Shown in pieces: positions 1-14,200 of a DNA stretch of 64,000 nt. Numbering within the stretch: position 1 is the first letter of the stretch; every line of letters begins with the position of its first letter. The notes beneath the pieces were generated by a model, which was given only the letters and a program-made list of their open reading frames with translations, had not been told where the DNA came from and did not search any database. The position numbers and the translations under genes are program-made. The DNA lies in NCBI GenBank assembly GCA_022818135.1, contig JAFMSR010000008.1:6255679-6319678 (forward strand), given 5' to 3'. The DNA comes from Saxidomus purpurata (lineage: Eukaryota; Mollusca; Bivalvia; Venerida; Veneridae).

Positions 1-637
1 CAATGACTTTTGCTAGCAATAAGGTTTTATTTGCACATATATCTGAAATTTGGTAATTATAAAGTAATTCAGTAAGCGATAGTTTTCTATCTGGCAGTTA
101 TTGACTCTAAATGACATAGACAGCGAAATGAACGAAGTAAATAGAGGAGTTCATTATATTGGATATTTTGACATGTGATTTCTTGACAAATTTACCCGCT
201 GCTTCCAGTATATTTTATAGTCTGTCTAATCGCTGGAAAGTTTCAAACGGTACGATTGTGCTGACAGTTTTTCAGAAACTGATATCGGAACACCTCGGCG
301 CACGCGGTTCCGTTTATTTTCAAATTACCATAAATGCCCGGATGACTTCCAGGAACAAGTGTCTGTCGGTTGTGTACTCCTGTTACCGTGTTGTTACGAA
401 GCGGTGTATCGTTTGGAAATATAAATAAATAAGCGAAATCTGAGATAATATATTAAACGTTTGTGTATGAGAACCAGGGAATTTCGGGAGTTCCATGCCA
501 ATCAAAGTGAACGAGTGATAATTGCTGACAGATTCGTGTTCGCGCCGTACAATGTTGCATGTTTTATCCTGCAGGAGTGATACTGACGACTGAAAAACAG
601 TACAATGCATGGTTGCGGGAGCCCAGAATATCCCTTA

Positions 638-680
638 TTTATTGATTTGTTTATTTATTTATTTGTTTATTTATTTGTAT
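638..680. repeat. (TTTA/TTTG)n simple repeat
   Basis: A run of TTTA and TTTG tetranucleotides that is visible directly in the sequence. Confidence 0.8.
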
Positions 681-3312
681 GCAGAGCAGAATCAGGGCAA
701 TGACTAAGCGAAAAAAACTCAGTCTTGGTTTTAGGATCAAGTATTTCCTGTAATTTTGCAAGAATGAATGATCTCTGCGTTTATTCTATTAGAACTTAGT
801 GATTCATTATTTTTGTCCATAGGATCGCAATTCCCATGGATATGAATACAGACCGTGCTTAGAAGAAATAAAATATTCCATTAATCAAACTAATTTGGAA
901 CCGATTCACAATTTATACTGTCAGGGGAAGTTTTAAATTTGAAATGACACTGCTAATGAGCCCGGGATGGCACCCCGTATATCTGCGCGTGCAATATGGC
1001 ATATGCATCCATCCGAGTCGAAGTTTTCCGATTGTTATCACGTGACGAATCGCTGTTGCGATTGGAACTGGCAGACGAACTCGGGAACTAGACGGGCCTG
1101 GTAGATAACTCGTCTGCGTGCATGATACCTGCGTCTTGTTGCACATTTCCTTCCTGCTGTATTCAATACAAAATTTGTCGTAGTTAATAGTTGCAAGATA
1201 AGGTGGCTCTTGACTGGAAGACATTTCGGATTGCTTCTTGACATTATCAGTTTATACGTCTGTTTAAGGATTATTAATGGCTGTAATTTTATCATTTTAT
1301 TTTTCTCCGAACCTATAATAGTCAAAAGTTATAATGTTGAACATTCGCAGAAATTATAACCTTGATAAGAGATAGCTCTGCTGACAAAATTTTTGGGCAT
1401 GAATTTAAAATGGCCATTACATTCAATTATGATATAAAATAATTATATAGAAAAAAACAGCATTGCATCTAAAGCGATGTGTATGCATTTTTTTACCTAA
1501 TAAAAATAAAAAGCTTTTAATATAGACTTCTTTCAAAACAAAATTGTCTCGTATTGTCGACTAGATTTCAGCATTTACCAAAATTTTGACAGCTATATAG
1601 TGAAAAAATAGAACCGTGAAAACCTTTCCGTTCTTGCTTGTGACATAGTTTTCCTTGTGAACAGTTTAAGTCGGTGTAAATGATGTGTACCGTAATTTTG
1701 GACATTAACTTGGAAAGGTTAAAGGAGTGGCCATAAATTTCACTAAGCAAAAGGCAAAAAACGGCTTAATGCTATGTCTTAAGTAGCATTTGCCCGTAGA
1801 AATGGCAAAAAAATACACGTGAATTAAAGAGTGACAAATTATGACACATTCTTAGCGGTCTCTTTTGGACAGGAAAAAATATAGGGTTGACGAGACTTTC
1901 GTTACGAAGTCGTGAAATTTTTATGTTTCACATCGTCGAACTGTGCCCATAAATGTACGATACATGTTTTCCGTTTTGTAATAAATAACACTTATCTTCC
2001 AATGTTTTTATGTTAATAAGCTGAACTAAAAACTAAATATGTTCTCGCAAAACGCATTTAAAACAATCTGTTTTCTTTGAAAGGGAAAGGTAAAGCATTT
2101 TCATTTAGATGTAATGAATTAAAAATTTGTAAATAAAAAATCTTGGGAGATACGTTACTCGGTTTTAAAATCATAAAAAAATTTACCTGTCGGTTATTCA
2201 TTAAAAAATTTGTACCACTTGAGAAAAAAAGAAACATTTTAATAATCACAATTTTCACAATATATTACAAAAAAATGAAAACATTTATTAACGTGGGAAA
2301 TGATTCATCAAATTTTGATGACGGATATATATAGAAAATTATAATTAATTCAAATACTGTGTCTATTGTACATAAAGATTGATATTCGAACATTCTGTGT
2401 TGTCCTGTAAACTGGGGCTACCGTACGATTTTAGGATGCTTTCCGGCCCATTGCAACCCGTGCATTTAAGTTATAAGTGATGCGAATGAAAAATAAAAGC
2501 GGTTTTACATGTTGGGACCTCAAGAAAAAATATACTTATAACCTTGAAGGAAAATTGTACCCAGTCTGTTGGTTGTTGAACACTATCAATTCTGTCAAGT
2601 TTAGATTAACTGAAAATTATATTTTATGTAAGTTTCACATTAAAGCTTCTGAAATGTGTAAACAATTTACAAATATGATTTACCTTTACATATAAATTCA
2701 TTATAGGTATTTATATTATTTCTGTTATAACTTTTATTATAGTGATATGTAAAGAAGTATCTTTAGAAAACCAAAATTACGCCACCTCGCCTTTTTACCC
2801 ATCAACATTCATTTTCCACCATCATTTTCATTCTTCTTTAAAAAATATATATATATTGTAAAATAATATTAGCTGATACTACTGCCCAAGGGAAGCTTTC
2901 CCAATTTTGAACAGATTTCGTATTTTCGGACATCACTTCTGGCAGTTTTAACGTTTATCGGGATAGATATCTCGATTTTTGTTACGATAATTATATCTTT
3001 GATTGATATTTTATTTAGACACTCGTGACTTTGACGGCTATACTGAAAGGTACACGATAGATCTGATTTTCATTAACTCAACTTTTAAGGCTTTTGGCTA
3101 GTTTCATTATTAGTTATCAGAACTTTTCCTCTAAAATTTGTAACGTATTGAAAAAACAATTACGAAACATTGCACGCGACACATGTAGTTGATCGATTTG
3201 ACAATCTTATCTCGTTTTAGTGATCAGGCCATCTTTTTTAAAACAGTTGAATAATTTGAAGAAAAAATCAAAGAAAATGACGACAAAGCAAAGTCACATT
3301 ATTATTATTATA

Positions 3313-3617
3313 AGATTGGTGATGATTATTTTTATCAGAATTAATTCTTACTGGTTCTGACTGCCCAAACCTACATGTCTTATATTCAACATCACTGAAG
3401 CTTTTCTATTGGAGAATAATCAATGATTCCTGTGCCATGCTTGTTGTCTGTCGCTCTATTCATATTGTTTATTGAAATATTCAGTTTTCAAATAAAAGAA
3501 GGGGAAAATCTTTTTCCAGTAGAAAAACTTCAGTTATGTTGAATATAATAAATGTAGGTTGGGCAGTCAGAAACACTAAGAAGGTAAAAGGTAATTAAAA
3601 TAATCATCACTAACCTC
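3313..3617. repeat. Long inverted repeat, fold-back MITE-like
   Basis: The left arm (about 3313-3412) and right arm (about 3515-3617) are imperfect reverse complements over roughly 100 bp, separated by about 100 bp. Diagnostic matches are CTGACTGCCCAA with CCTACAT on the left against ATGTAGGTTGGGCAGTCAG on the right, and GGTGATGATTATT at the outer left edge against AATAATCATCAC at the outer right edge. A fold-back MITE is the simplest reading. No coding potential is visible. Confidence 0.7.
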
Positions 3618-4684
3618 ATACTACTAAATATTACAGTTCTTTCTCATATATAATCTTGAAAACAGGTGGGTTATTGTGATCATTATTCCTTGAATGAAGG
3701 TCAAGATATTATTTTTAATCTTTTTATATAAAGGCAATCTCGTCACAAAGGCGGTTTTTGCATTATTTCAATAAAAAAAAAACAACCCAAGACGCCCAGG
3801 TAACATTTAGCATGATAAATGAGAAGAGTTGACGTTGTAACAGACCAATGGCGTCGAACCAGTTTGCTAAAGCAAGATGGACAAAAACCTCGGCCATTGT
3901 TCCGACTTGCTATACATCATCTGATAAAAAACACAAGAACTGCACAAAGATAAATCATAATTTGTCCCAGATATGCATATTTTGTTGGTTTTTGCTTTTG
4001 AAACATTTTTTTGGATGTAGAATTTCATGTATGTTTTAATTCTCGCCCGAGTATGTTTGGATGTAACTGACATTCTCTGCAGATTCCTGCTAATGATATT
4101 TCTGAGATATGTTAACTGAAGGTAAATTTCTTTTTTCCTTTTGATATTTGCGACATTATGAAATGCAGCATCTAGTTGATGCTTAACGTGAAATAGAGAA
4201 ATATAATCGCTTAGCCGTGTTATTCTGGATTTTCCTTATACAAGACAAGACTTGACGCAACTGCAATGGCTCTTGTATACACGTACATTCTTTGATTATT
4301 TTTCAGTATACTAAAACCAGAGTTTAAAGATATATAGGGAATATAAACATCACAATCGAAAATCAGTCATTATCATCGAAAATCGATTCAAGAAATCGAA
4401 ATAAAATACAAAATGTAGATAGCTAAGGTAACCACTATTTCGAAATATTTGCTTCATTCCATAAATGATTGCATTTTCTATCTACTGATCATTTTGATAT
4501 TAAAATAGATCATATTGATTCTATCATATTATCAATTAATATAAACAAGTGTGTGTGAAAAATCAATTTGTTGACACACGCACTGATAAATTTTGACAGG
4601 ACGGAAAACAAAGAGTTAAAAGAAGCTTGGGATCAAAGATTTTATGTCATTCTGTGTTTTCTTAATTTTTATCGATATTTTATT

Positions 4685-5184
4685 NNNNNNNNNNNNNNNN
4701 NNNNNNNNNNNNNNNNNNNNNNNNNNNNNNNNNNNNNNNNNNNNNNNNNNNNNNNNNNNNNNNNNNNNNNNNNNNNNNNNNNNNNNNNNNNNNNNNNNNN
4801 NNNNNNNNNNNNNNNNNNNNNNNNNNNNNNNNNNNNNNNNNNNNNNNNNNNNNNNNNNNNNNNNNNNNNNNNNNNNNNNNNNNNNNNNNNNNNNNNNNNN
4901 NNNNNNNNNNNNNNNNNNNNNNNNNNNNNNNNNNNNNNNNNNNNNNNNNNNNNNNNNNNNNNNNNNNNNNNNNNNNNNNNNNNNNNNNNNNNNNNNNNNN
5001 NNNNNNNNNNNNNNNNNNNNNNNNNNNNNNNNNNNNNNNNNNNNNNNNNNNNNNNNNNNNNNNNNNNNNNNNNNNNNNNNNNNNNNNNNNNNNNNNNNNN
5101 NNNNNNNNNNNNNNNNNNNNNNNNNNNNNNNNNNNNNNNNNNNNNNNNNNNNNNNNNNNNNNNNNNNNNNNNNNNNNNNNNNNN
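4685..5184. other. Assembly gap (500 N)
   Basis: Exactly 500 N, the usual placeholder for a gap of unknown size. Any open frame crossing it is meaningless. A 5' untranslated exon of the formin could lie in or before it. Confidence 0.95.
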
Positions 5185-5592
5185 CGGGGGTAAGGTACAG
5201 CAGCTCTAGCCACTGCCTTTATATTATTATTTTTGTGTTTGGTATCATGTAGACAAAAAGCTTTCAAGTGTTTTTAAGCATGTTTGTTTACAACATGAAA
5301 ATTCTTACCAGTTTGTATGTGATGCCCAGAATTCGCTATACATGGAATGTCTGTTTTAAATACATGTACACAAACTTGTACATTTGAAAGATTATTTTAT
5401 TGTCAGCTTATGTTGTAGAACATCGTGTATGGTATGAAATATCGATTAAATAAATACATGGGTATCTGACCAAAACATGTACATATTTCTCAATATTCCA
5501 CTTACACTAGATGAAAAATATTGTGCAATGTTCACTCTGGTCATGTTTTGTATTTGGGCTGATCCAAAACTTTGAAGCCAACAAACATATTT

Positions 5593-5674
5593 ATGCCCCC
5601 GAAGGGCAGCATATTTAAATCTCACCGTCCATCTGTGTGGGGGCATTTGTCACTTATGAGGGACAGCTCTTGTT
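5593..5674 (+). mobile_element. Short HINE/helentron-like element
   Basis: It begins TGCCCCCGAAGGG and has the inverted match TGGGGGCA near 5639-5646. A weak stem-loop (TTGTCAC...GGGACAG) follows, and the element ends in CTCTTGTTT. It has the same termini as the larger elements of this window but no internal tandem core. It lies just upstream of the first coding exon of the formin. Confidence 0.5.
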
Positions 5675-5744
5675 TATTACAAATATATAAAACCTTGTGC
5701 TGTTAAATTCATTTTCAGACTGTTAGGAGGTGATTACCTAAGAA

Positions 5745-5918
5745 ATGGCAAGTCGCAGCAATCTACACATGGGGAACAACACCACACTTGAGCTGCAGCA
5801 GGACTTGGCGCGCAGTACCCCACAACAATGTGTTACACTTACACACAGTGTACCGTCGGTGCAGATGTACTGTGCTCTCAGGACCAAGCTGGATAATTGC
5901 TCAGACAAATGGCTACAG
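5745..5918 (+). CDS. INF2-like: INF2-like formin exon 1 (coding part)
   Basis: The acceptor AG is at 5717-5718, the ATG at 5745, and the donor CAG|GTTTGT follows 5918. The exon gives 58 residues ending in CSDKWLQ. It resembles the start of the INF2 inhibitory domain (PSVQMYCALRTKL against its PSVVNYSGLRKRL). It ends in phase 0. Confidence 0.85.
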
Positions 5919-8190
5919 GTTTGTACAATTGTACCAGTCTCAAAAATATATTTTATTTAATCCAGTTCTAAAGTCTGCTAATTTCTAACGAAACTGAAAT
6001 TAACCGAGATATTTTCATGAAATTATTTTCAAGGCGAAACAAGTTATTTTCATAAAAGGTAACAACTCCATAATTACTTTTTATTTATCCCCCCGCCGAA
6101 GTCGAAGGGGATATTAGAAATGCTCTTCGTCCGTCCGTCCGTGCGTCCGTCCCAATTTTGTCCGGAGCATAACTCCAAAAGTACTTGAGCAATTTTCTTC
6201 AAACTTCATACACTGACAGAGCACATTGGGAGGAAGTGCAGTGTGCAAGAACAATAACTCTACCTTGCCTACTTTTAGAGTTATTCCCCTTTTATCAGAT
6301 TTACTTGAAAAACTTTGTCCGGAGCATAACTTCAAAAGTACTTGAGGGATTTTCTTCAAACTTAATACACTGACATAGCACATTGGTAGGAAGTGCAGTG
6401 TGCAAGAACAATAACTCTACCTTGCCTACTTTTAGAGTTATTCCCCTTTATCAGATTTACTCTAAAAGTTTTGTCCAGAGCATAACTCCAAAAGTACTTG
6501 AGGGATTTACTTCAAACTAAATACACTGACATAGCACATTGGTAGGAAGTGCAGTGTGCAAGAACAATAACTCTACCTTGCCTACTTTTAGAGTTATTCC
6601 CCTTTATCAGATTTACTTGTCCGAAGCATAACTCCAAAAGTACTTGAGGGATTTTCTTCAAACTTAATACACTGACATAGCACATTGGTAGGAAGTGCTG
6701 TGTGCAAGAACAATAACTCTACCTTGCCTACTTTTAGAGTTATTCCCCTTTATCAGATTTACTTTAAAAGTTTTGTCCAGAGCATAACTCCAAAAGTACT
6801 TGAGGGATTTACTTCAAACTTAATACACTGACATAGCACATTGGTAGGAAGTGCAGTGTGCAAGAACAATAACTCTACCTTGCCTACTTTTAGAGTTATT
6901 CCCCTTTATCAGATTTACTTGTCCGGAGCATAACTCCAAAAGTACTTGAGGGATTTTCTTCAAACTTAATACACTGACATAGCACATTGGTAGGAAGTGC
7001 TGTGTGCAAGAACAATAACTCTACCTTGCCTACTTTTAGAGTTATTCCCCTTTATCAGATTTACTTGTCCGGAGCATAACTCCAAAAGTACTTGAGGGAT
7101 TTTCTTCAAACTTAATACACTGACATAGCACATTGGTAGGAAGTGCAGTGTGCAAGAACAATAACTCTACCTTGCCTACTTTTAGAGTTATTCCCCTTTA
7201 TCAGATTTACTTTAAAAGTTTTGTCCAGAGCATAACTCCAAAAGTACTTGAGGGATTTTCTTCAAACTTAATACACTGACATAGCACATTGGTAGGAAGT
7301 GCAGTGTGTAAGAACAATAACTCTACCTTGCCTACTTTTAGAGTTATTCCCCTTTATCAGATTTACTTGAAAAACTTTGTCCGGAGCATAACTCCAAAAG
7401 TACTTGAGGGATTTTCTTCAAACTTAATACACTGACATAGCACATTGGTAGGAGGTGCAGTGTGCAAGAACAATAACTCTACCTTGTCTACTTTTAGTCA
7501 AATAGAAAAATATCATACCTATACTGATAATGAACATTAATATAATTTTGCAAACCTTCTCTTCATTGCCTTTATATTCTTTTTCCACTTACTTGAAAAC
7601 TGTATTCAGCATGACCATAACTATACGGCTTTTTAAGGATTTCCTCTCACCAAATAAAATGTACGAAAGTACAACCTTCAGGTAACTTTCCTGGCGGGGG
7701 GATTAACCATGTGTAACATGGCTCTTGTTAAATTTGATAATGGTATCCGACTATCCTCAAAATACATTAATATGGAAGAACTATAATATATGTATATATG
7801 TAAAATGTGAAAACATGTGCCTGAATAAGTAAACTATAAACAAATAAAAATAAACAACACTATATGAATTTTATCATTTTCATTGAAGATCTTTATGAGT
7901 GCATGAGAACTGAATTTCTGTATGTAGCTTTTGGCACAGTTTGAAAAATCTAGCAATTTTGTGTGTACAAGTAGTGATTATGATATTTATTTCAGTTCCA
8001 CAGAAAATAAAGTCAAATTTTCAACATGTTCAAACTTAAATCTAGCAAAAAAGACTAAAATGCATTATTTTAAATTACTGTTTTGTCTTTTTATATCCAA
8101 AAACTACATAAATGGATATACATGTAAATTGTTTAAATTATAACTCATTCAAGTGTTTTTAGCACCTGTACATGCAGATATTGAAATGGT

Positions 8191-8249
<59 letters not shown>

Positions 8250-11200
8250 AACATTATATGTTATAGGAGTTTTTATACCTGGATGGCCTTGACAGTTTGT
8301 TGGACTCCCTGTATCAGATGGCAGCTCGAAGCTTCACATGTATATCAGACGCCATTCTACAGATTGACTGTTTAGCCTGCATTCGCTGTATTCTCAACAA
8401 TACGTTTGGACTGGAATTCTTAATCAACAGTGATGTGTGCACGAAGAAACTTACAATGGGTAAGAAAAGGTTCTTGTCTGATGTATCAATGGACGTCAAT
8501 TTAAGATGCTGAGGGTGACAAAAGAAATTTATAACTGCAACTGATGCAGCTATTTAAAAACTAAATTATACATTTCATTTTGTTTTCTGTCGATGTTCTT
8601 TAATAACTGTAATGACGATTTAGTCAGATGTGCTTGTTTTGCCTCTAAAATTTTGCAGCTACTGGTGTGCGTAATTTTACACATGTATGTAGGATGTATT
8701 ATAATTTTATGTATATACTCAGTATTACTCTCATTGTATGTAACATATCTCTTACACATATTTGGTATTGCAGCTGTGGCAAAGTCATTAGAATGCTTGT
8801 TGAATTGTTAAAACTGTTTTCTTTGTATTTTCAGCATTGAACTGTCATGAGACGTTACCGAAGAAGCAGGTATTTGAGATGTTATCTGTAATCTGTGTGT
8901 TCAGTAACATTGGCTACCTGAGGGTTATGGAAGGACTCTCGTACATCAAGGTGTGTATGTGATGCTGGCAACAGATTTATTAAACTGTTATAATTGTACT
9001 AAATTGTATTTATTAGGTTAAGAAGGTAGGTATTGGATACATCTATGATTAATCTAGCCATAGAGTATTGTCCGACATTGTACTCAGCATCTTTAAAGAA
9101 AAAAATAGCATTATATTTGGAAGAACATGCATTTTTCAAGGTTGTTCAGAAAGATCAGTGGCATTATATTGTCCTGTCATCCCTGCTGTTTTAGGAGTCT
9201 CGGACAATATGAAAAATAAAAGTAGTCTATGGTACTATTTATGATTTGTCCAACCATTAAGGTAAACACTTGTTTTTTCTCTGTTGAAGCACTTGAATAG
9301 ATTGATGATTTGGAATGTTCATATTGTGTCAGTGTCAGGATCTGTTTCCCCTTCAAGTTATGTGCTGTTTAAAATTCAAGTCAGAATCTGGCAAGAGTTG
9401 TTTGCAGATCAAAACATCTATGTTTTATTTGGTACATAAAAACGCTTTCAAAGTGTTTAGAATTTAGATAATTCAGATCAACTTAAGCACTCATGTGAAT
9501 TGAAGAGTGCATTTCGACCAAAGGGATATTTAAAGAGGGGAAAGAGTCTTTACGGACAAATCTGATTAGCAAATCCCGAGGACTGACCTTGTAGTACAAA
9601 ACGCCTCGGAGACATGGAAAATGCGCATCCGGGAAATCTCTACTGTAATTCCTTCTTTAATTTTTGACCATGAGAAGTGCATGAATTTCAGAAATCCGTA
9701 AAAATTGCTTTTGATGAGTAATTTAAAATCTCCTTTCAAAGCATTTGTTGGCTTAGTTCTTAAACTATTCTTTATTTTACCTCATTTTATATTTAAATAT
9801 TCTTTACCAAAAAATGGAAGCTAAAAATAGACTTTTCATTTAAGAGGGGTTAAAAATATTAATGTACATTATTAGATACTTTGAATCCATATGCGACTTG
9901 CACTATATGAAACAGTATAAAAGCATGAATTTGAACACAAGAATCAACTCCACTGTAGGTTTGTAAAACAATCTTCGTATTTTTGTATCGCAGAATGAGT
10001 GTGACCAGTTGCACAGGTTCAGCATGGTGGTGAGAGATCTTCAGAAATGTGAGACTATTGCATTCAAGACTGCTGTGCTGACATTTATAAACACTGTGAT
10101 CAACTGTACTCCAACTGTGACGGAACGCATGCGCATCAGAAATGAATTCATTGGTTTGTATTTGTAGTCTCTTCAACTGATGTCTGTAACTGATGAGAAA
10201 TCAACATGCAAAAGGCAAAGGTTACCCAACACTGTTAAGTGTAGAATGGTGTTTTATGAAAAAGCAACTTTGCATAGTCAAATCCTTTTCATTTCTCAAG
10301 ACCATTGCCACAAAATTTTTGGCATGCTAAAGCATTGCTAAATGTGAATGAATTAAAAAGAGTGATATGACACGAAAAAAAACCACACCATAAAATACAT
10401 GTAATAGAATAAGATACAATTTTGGGCATTCAAAATATGAATGAAATGAATTTTTCTGTAGTCTAAATTTAACACGTCTTTTTTGGCAGAATCCATTTTA
10501 ACTCTTAACCTTCAGGCATCAAATGATTCCGCCTTTGTAACCAGTATAGAACATGATCAGTCATTGCATCCCTGCGCTGCAGTCTGGTCGTTATTGGCAT
10601 TGTTGCTTTCTCTTATTAACTTTAATACTGCAACAGTTTACTGTGAAAACTATTATAGAATAGTGTTATATCTAGACAATAAAAAGGGCAGGAAGCATTA
10701 AGTTTGGGATTGGGCACTGTTTGCATGTTTGAGGATTTCCAACTGTTTAAAATCAGAAAATCTCATACAGAATTGAAGTATTTCTACAAATAAATGATGC
10801 CAAAGATTTATAGGGAGTATTGTATTAAAAATGCTTCCTCTTTATTTCAAAAGATTTCTGTATCTTCCGTTCTATGGGGTACAACAAAAGGGCAGGAGGG
10901 AGGCAAAAAGGGCAGAGTGCAGCACCCTGCTAAAAATCTCTAGATATAACACAACTAGAATGTGCTGAATCCAGTGGCATTGTCAGTTTATAGAAAGTGC
11001 TTACTGATCAGTATTGTAAGAGAAGTGTTAAGTGAACACTAAAATCAGTGTTCTACATATATATATGTGAGTTAACAGTTCATTAATATTACAGGACTGG
11101 ACCTACTAGAGATGATGACCTGCATAAGGAAAGAAGAATCTGACGAAGATTTATTGCTACAGATGGAGGTAGGCAATAATGTTTGGGTTGATTATATAGG

Positions 11201-14200
11201 TACTCGGGTTATGGAAGACTGGAAAGTATTTGGAAGATAATTCATTCATTTGCTTTATCTTAGATTTCAAATTGAACATCAATCAGGAAAAGTCATGTTG
11301 TAAGACCAGGTACATCAGTGTAGAAATATGTAAATTCTACTGTCAATTTCTTGATACATCTGTTATATAGAAAACGATAAAAGCTGAAAGATGTATATGT
11401 AACATAAGGGAGCGGCAAAATTTCATTTGATCTTCACCAGCATATCCTCCGAGACCTTCGAAATTGATGACAACTTTTATATGTAGACTCGGTTTAAAGC
11501 CTCAAGTCTGTAAAATTTGAAAGTTTAAATAAAATTGATCAGTGCAGAAGGATACAGATTGTGTCATGTTTATTTCAGGTTTTCCATGAGCGTAAGCTGT
11601 CAGATGAGGAGAGTATGTCAGCAAACAACACAATTGACTTGAACAGTCCACAAGATCTACAAGATCAGATACAAGCAAGGGTAGGTTACCACATGCTTTC
11701 TACATTGTTTATTATATCCTGCAAGTTTAAATAAGGAATGCTTTAGACTTGCAAGTCACAAGATTTAGTCCTTGTTTGGCAGTTATTGTCTGTTTCTGAT
11801 ATTTTGGTTAAGTTCATTTTGCTGCACGTATATTTCCAAGTAAATCTGTATAAAGCTTGTTTAGGGTCTGTCGATTATCTTTAAGAGATCATGTTGGTCT
11901 TTGTTACAGTCCTAAAATGTGTGAGGATATGTGACTGCTCTTAAGAAAGTGTTTGGTAAATGATGAAAAATCCAATGAAGAAGATTCTTGCATGTTTTGT
12001 TTTTGGATTTCTTACCAATTTGCTGTAGTGATGTGCATTTGTGGATATTTTTTTGGATACTGAAGGAAAGTTAGTGGAATCTGAACGTAGAGCTTAAGGA
12101 ATACCCTCTCGGTGATATACCATATTAAATATATGTTCAAGTTATAACTTACTATCTGCAGATAATTTGATTTAGAGACATTTTTGCTGTATGTATTACC
12201 TTGCAGTTATATCATTCCTATCTCTACAGGTATTTGGAACACTTAAGATGGCAAACTTTGTAAATGTGCTACAAGATTTGTTGGCCATCGAGACTGTGTA
12301 CAAGGATAACAGGTATGTTACCTCGTAGTAAGGTTATGGAGTTCAAATAATCCCTTAACATCATAAACTCGTTATTTTGAGGACCCAGAGCAAGATTTTG
12401 GCTAAAACTTGATATTCTTACTGGAGTCACCTTGTGTGTTCAAATCATGCCCCACGGATCAAAATTTACCCTGCCTAGGGGATCGTTTGGTAAAGAAAAA
12501 ACTTCAAAAATCTGCTTTTCTAAAACTACAAGGCCTAGAGCTTAGATATTTGGTATGTAACATTGTCTAGTAGTCTTCCCCCTACTTTGTTCAAATCATG
12601 CCTCTGGGGTCAAAATTGACCACAACCACCAGGCAAGTGCACTTGTACTTAGGTGAGCCATATAGGGCCATGATGGCCCTCTTGTTATGAATTGATGTCC
12701 GCTCAATATCTCCTAAACCACTCGAAGGATTTAAATGTAACTCTTGTCAAATGTTCACCTCATTATTTGCCTTTTAGAAATCCATATTGTGCACGTGGGA
12801 GGAAATGTTCCTTTTTATAGCGGGGGATATAGCCGTTTTTTGAACTGCCTTGTTTTCATAAGTATAGTGTGCATAGAGGCTATTTCTCAGCACAGCAACC
12901 ACTGGATGAAAAGGAAATCTGTTCAGTGGAAACAGTCTTTTAAATATTCATATGCAAATTCCTATGTCAAAGTCATGACGGGGGTATTAATCACCTTCAG
13001 TGATAGTTCTAGTTGTAAGGTTACAATAAGAAATCCATCTCTAGTATTGAAGCAAAACTAGGTTACCAGTGTAGTTATATTCATTGCAATAGGTTGAATG
13101 GAAGAGATCGCATACTTGTAATCACTAAACTTCTCATTGAATAAAGGTTTGGTTTCTACTGGACACTTTAAGTAAGAAATTTGGCAGTTTTGAATGAATG
13201 ATTGGAGCCTAGTACATGTACTAATTCTTCCATGTGTCACTGCTAGGTGTCTGCCAGTATATAACCTATATACTGTTGAGATAGGTGCTAAACTCTAAGA
13301 GAAAAACATAGATATAATACTGATCAAGATGTCAGTAAAATATGTATACTTTACATTTTCAGTGGGAAGTTGTGGCAGACAGTAGACAGCCTGATTCATC
13401 ATGTGATACATACGATGAGGTCATGTGACCTTGACAATATACAGACTGAGCTGCTACAGTTCCCAGAACAGTTTGCACTCGGACTGCAGTGTGTATTTTC
13501 ATATCAGGATACTGTCCAAAGGTCATCTGCTGCAAATCAAGGAACAGGAAGTGATACTGTGTGCTGTGAAAAAGAAACCAATCAGAGGCTGTGGCCTTTA
13601 CAAGACTCACATCTGCAACAGAACATTATTAAGGGTCAGAATCAAAGAAATATTGTTGAAACTGGAAATGGAATTGGTGCCGGTAGGTGTGCAAACATGG
13701 GAACGAATATTCGCACAAATCCAGGTCATCATTATCACCATTCATTTGGAAGCACTGGCTCTCAGAGCTCCTCAAATACAAGTGGACAGTCAGAAAACAG
13801 TGATAATCATGAATCTCAAGAAAGAACTGTTACTATTTATAGACACAATATGTCGTCTGCTGCATCAGGGCATGATGACGCTAGTTCCGCAAGTGGTGGT
13901 AACAAGACAGTTGTTCTGAGGAGTAAATTCTGTTCGCCGACAGAGCTTACCTTCTTTAGCAATAAATTGGATGACAGCCAAAATTCTCCATTGAACAACT
14001 GTAGTAAGTCGAGCAGTGACTGGGCATGTTCACCGCAAAATGCAGACTTAAGTTGCAGCATATCAAGTAAGTTGTCGAAAGAAAGTCACGGGAACAAAAC
14101 GTTCAATAAATCAGATGGGAGTAAGCAGGCTGGTATGAATATTAATTTTTCTGAAAGCAAAGCATATGAATATGATCAAAACAAAGTGAAAAATAAATTG

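Larger units (their letters stand above)
1..4684. other. Contig 1: no supportable gene
   Basis: This contig is AT-rich and has only short scattered ORFs without codon-like character or recognisable domains. Positions 150-420 and 940-1230 are richer in G+C and CpG than the rest, and the second holds a CACGTG E-box near 1039. Either could be a promoter or untranslated exon, but nothing proves it. TTTA-rich simple sequence lies at 638-680. A long inverted repeat at 3313-3617 is listed separately. Confidence 0.5.

Noticed and set aside
159..428. 89-residue ORF in contig 1
   Set aside because: No domain, no splice context and no support beyond length.
4568..5267. Long open frames across the first gap
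   Set aside because: They consist almost wholly of N and carry no information.
6114..6383. ORF on the minus strand in the tandem-core element
   Set aside because: The frame repeats with the tandem unit; it is repeat sequence, not a gene. The same applies to the frames at 23286-23556.
8172..8375. ORF starting before exon 2
   Set aside because: It begins by reading the TA repeat as Ile-Tyr and then runs out of the real exon frame.
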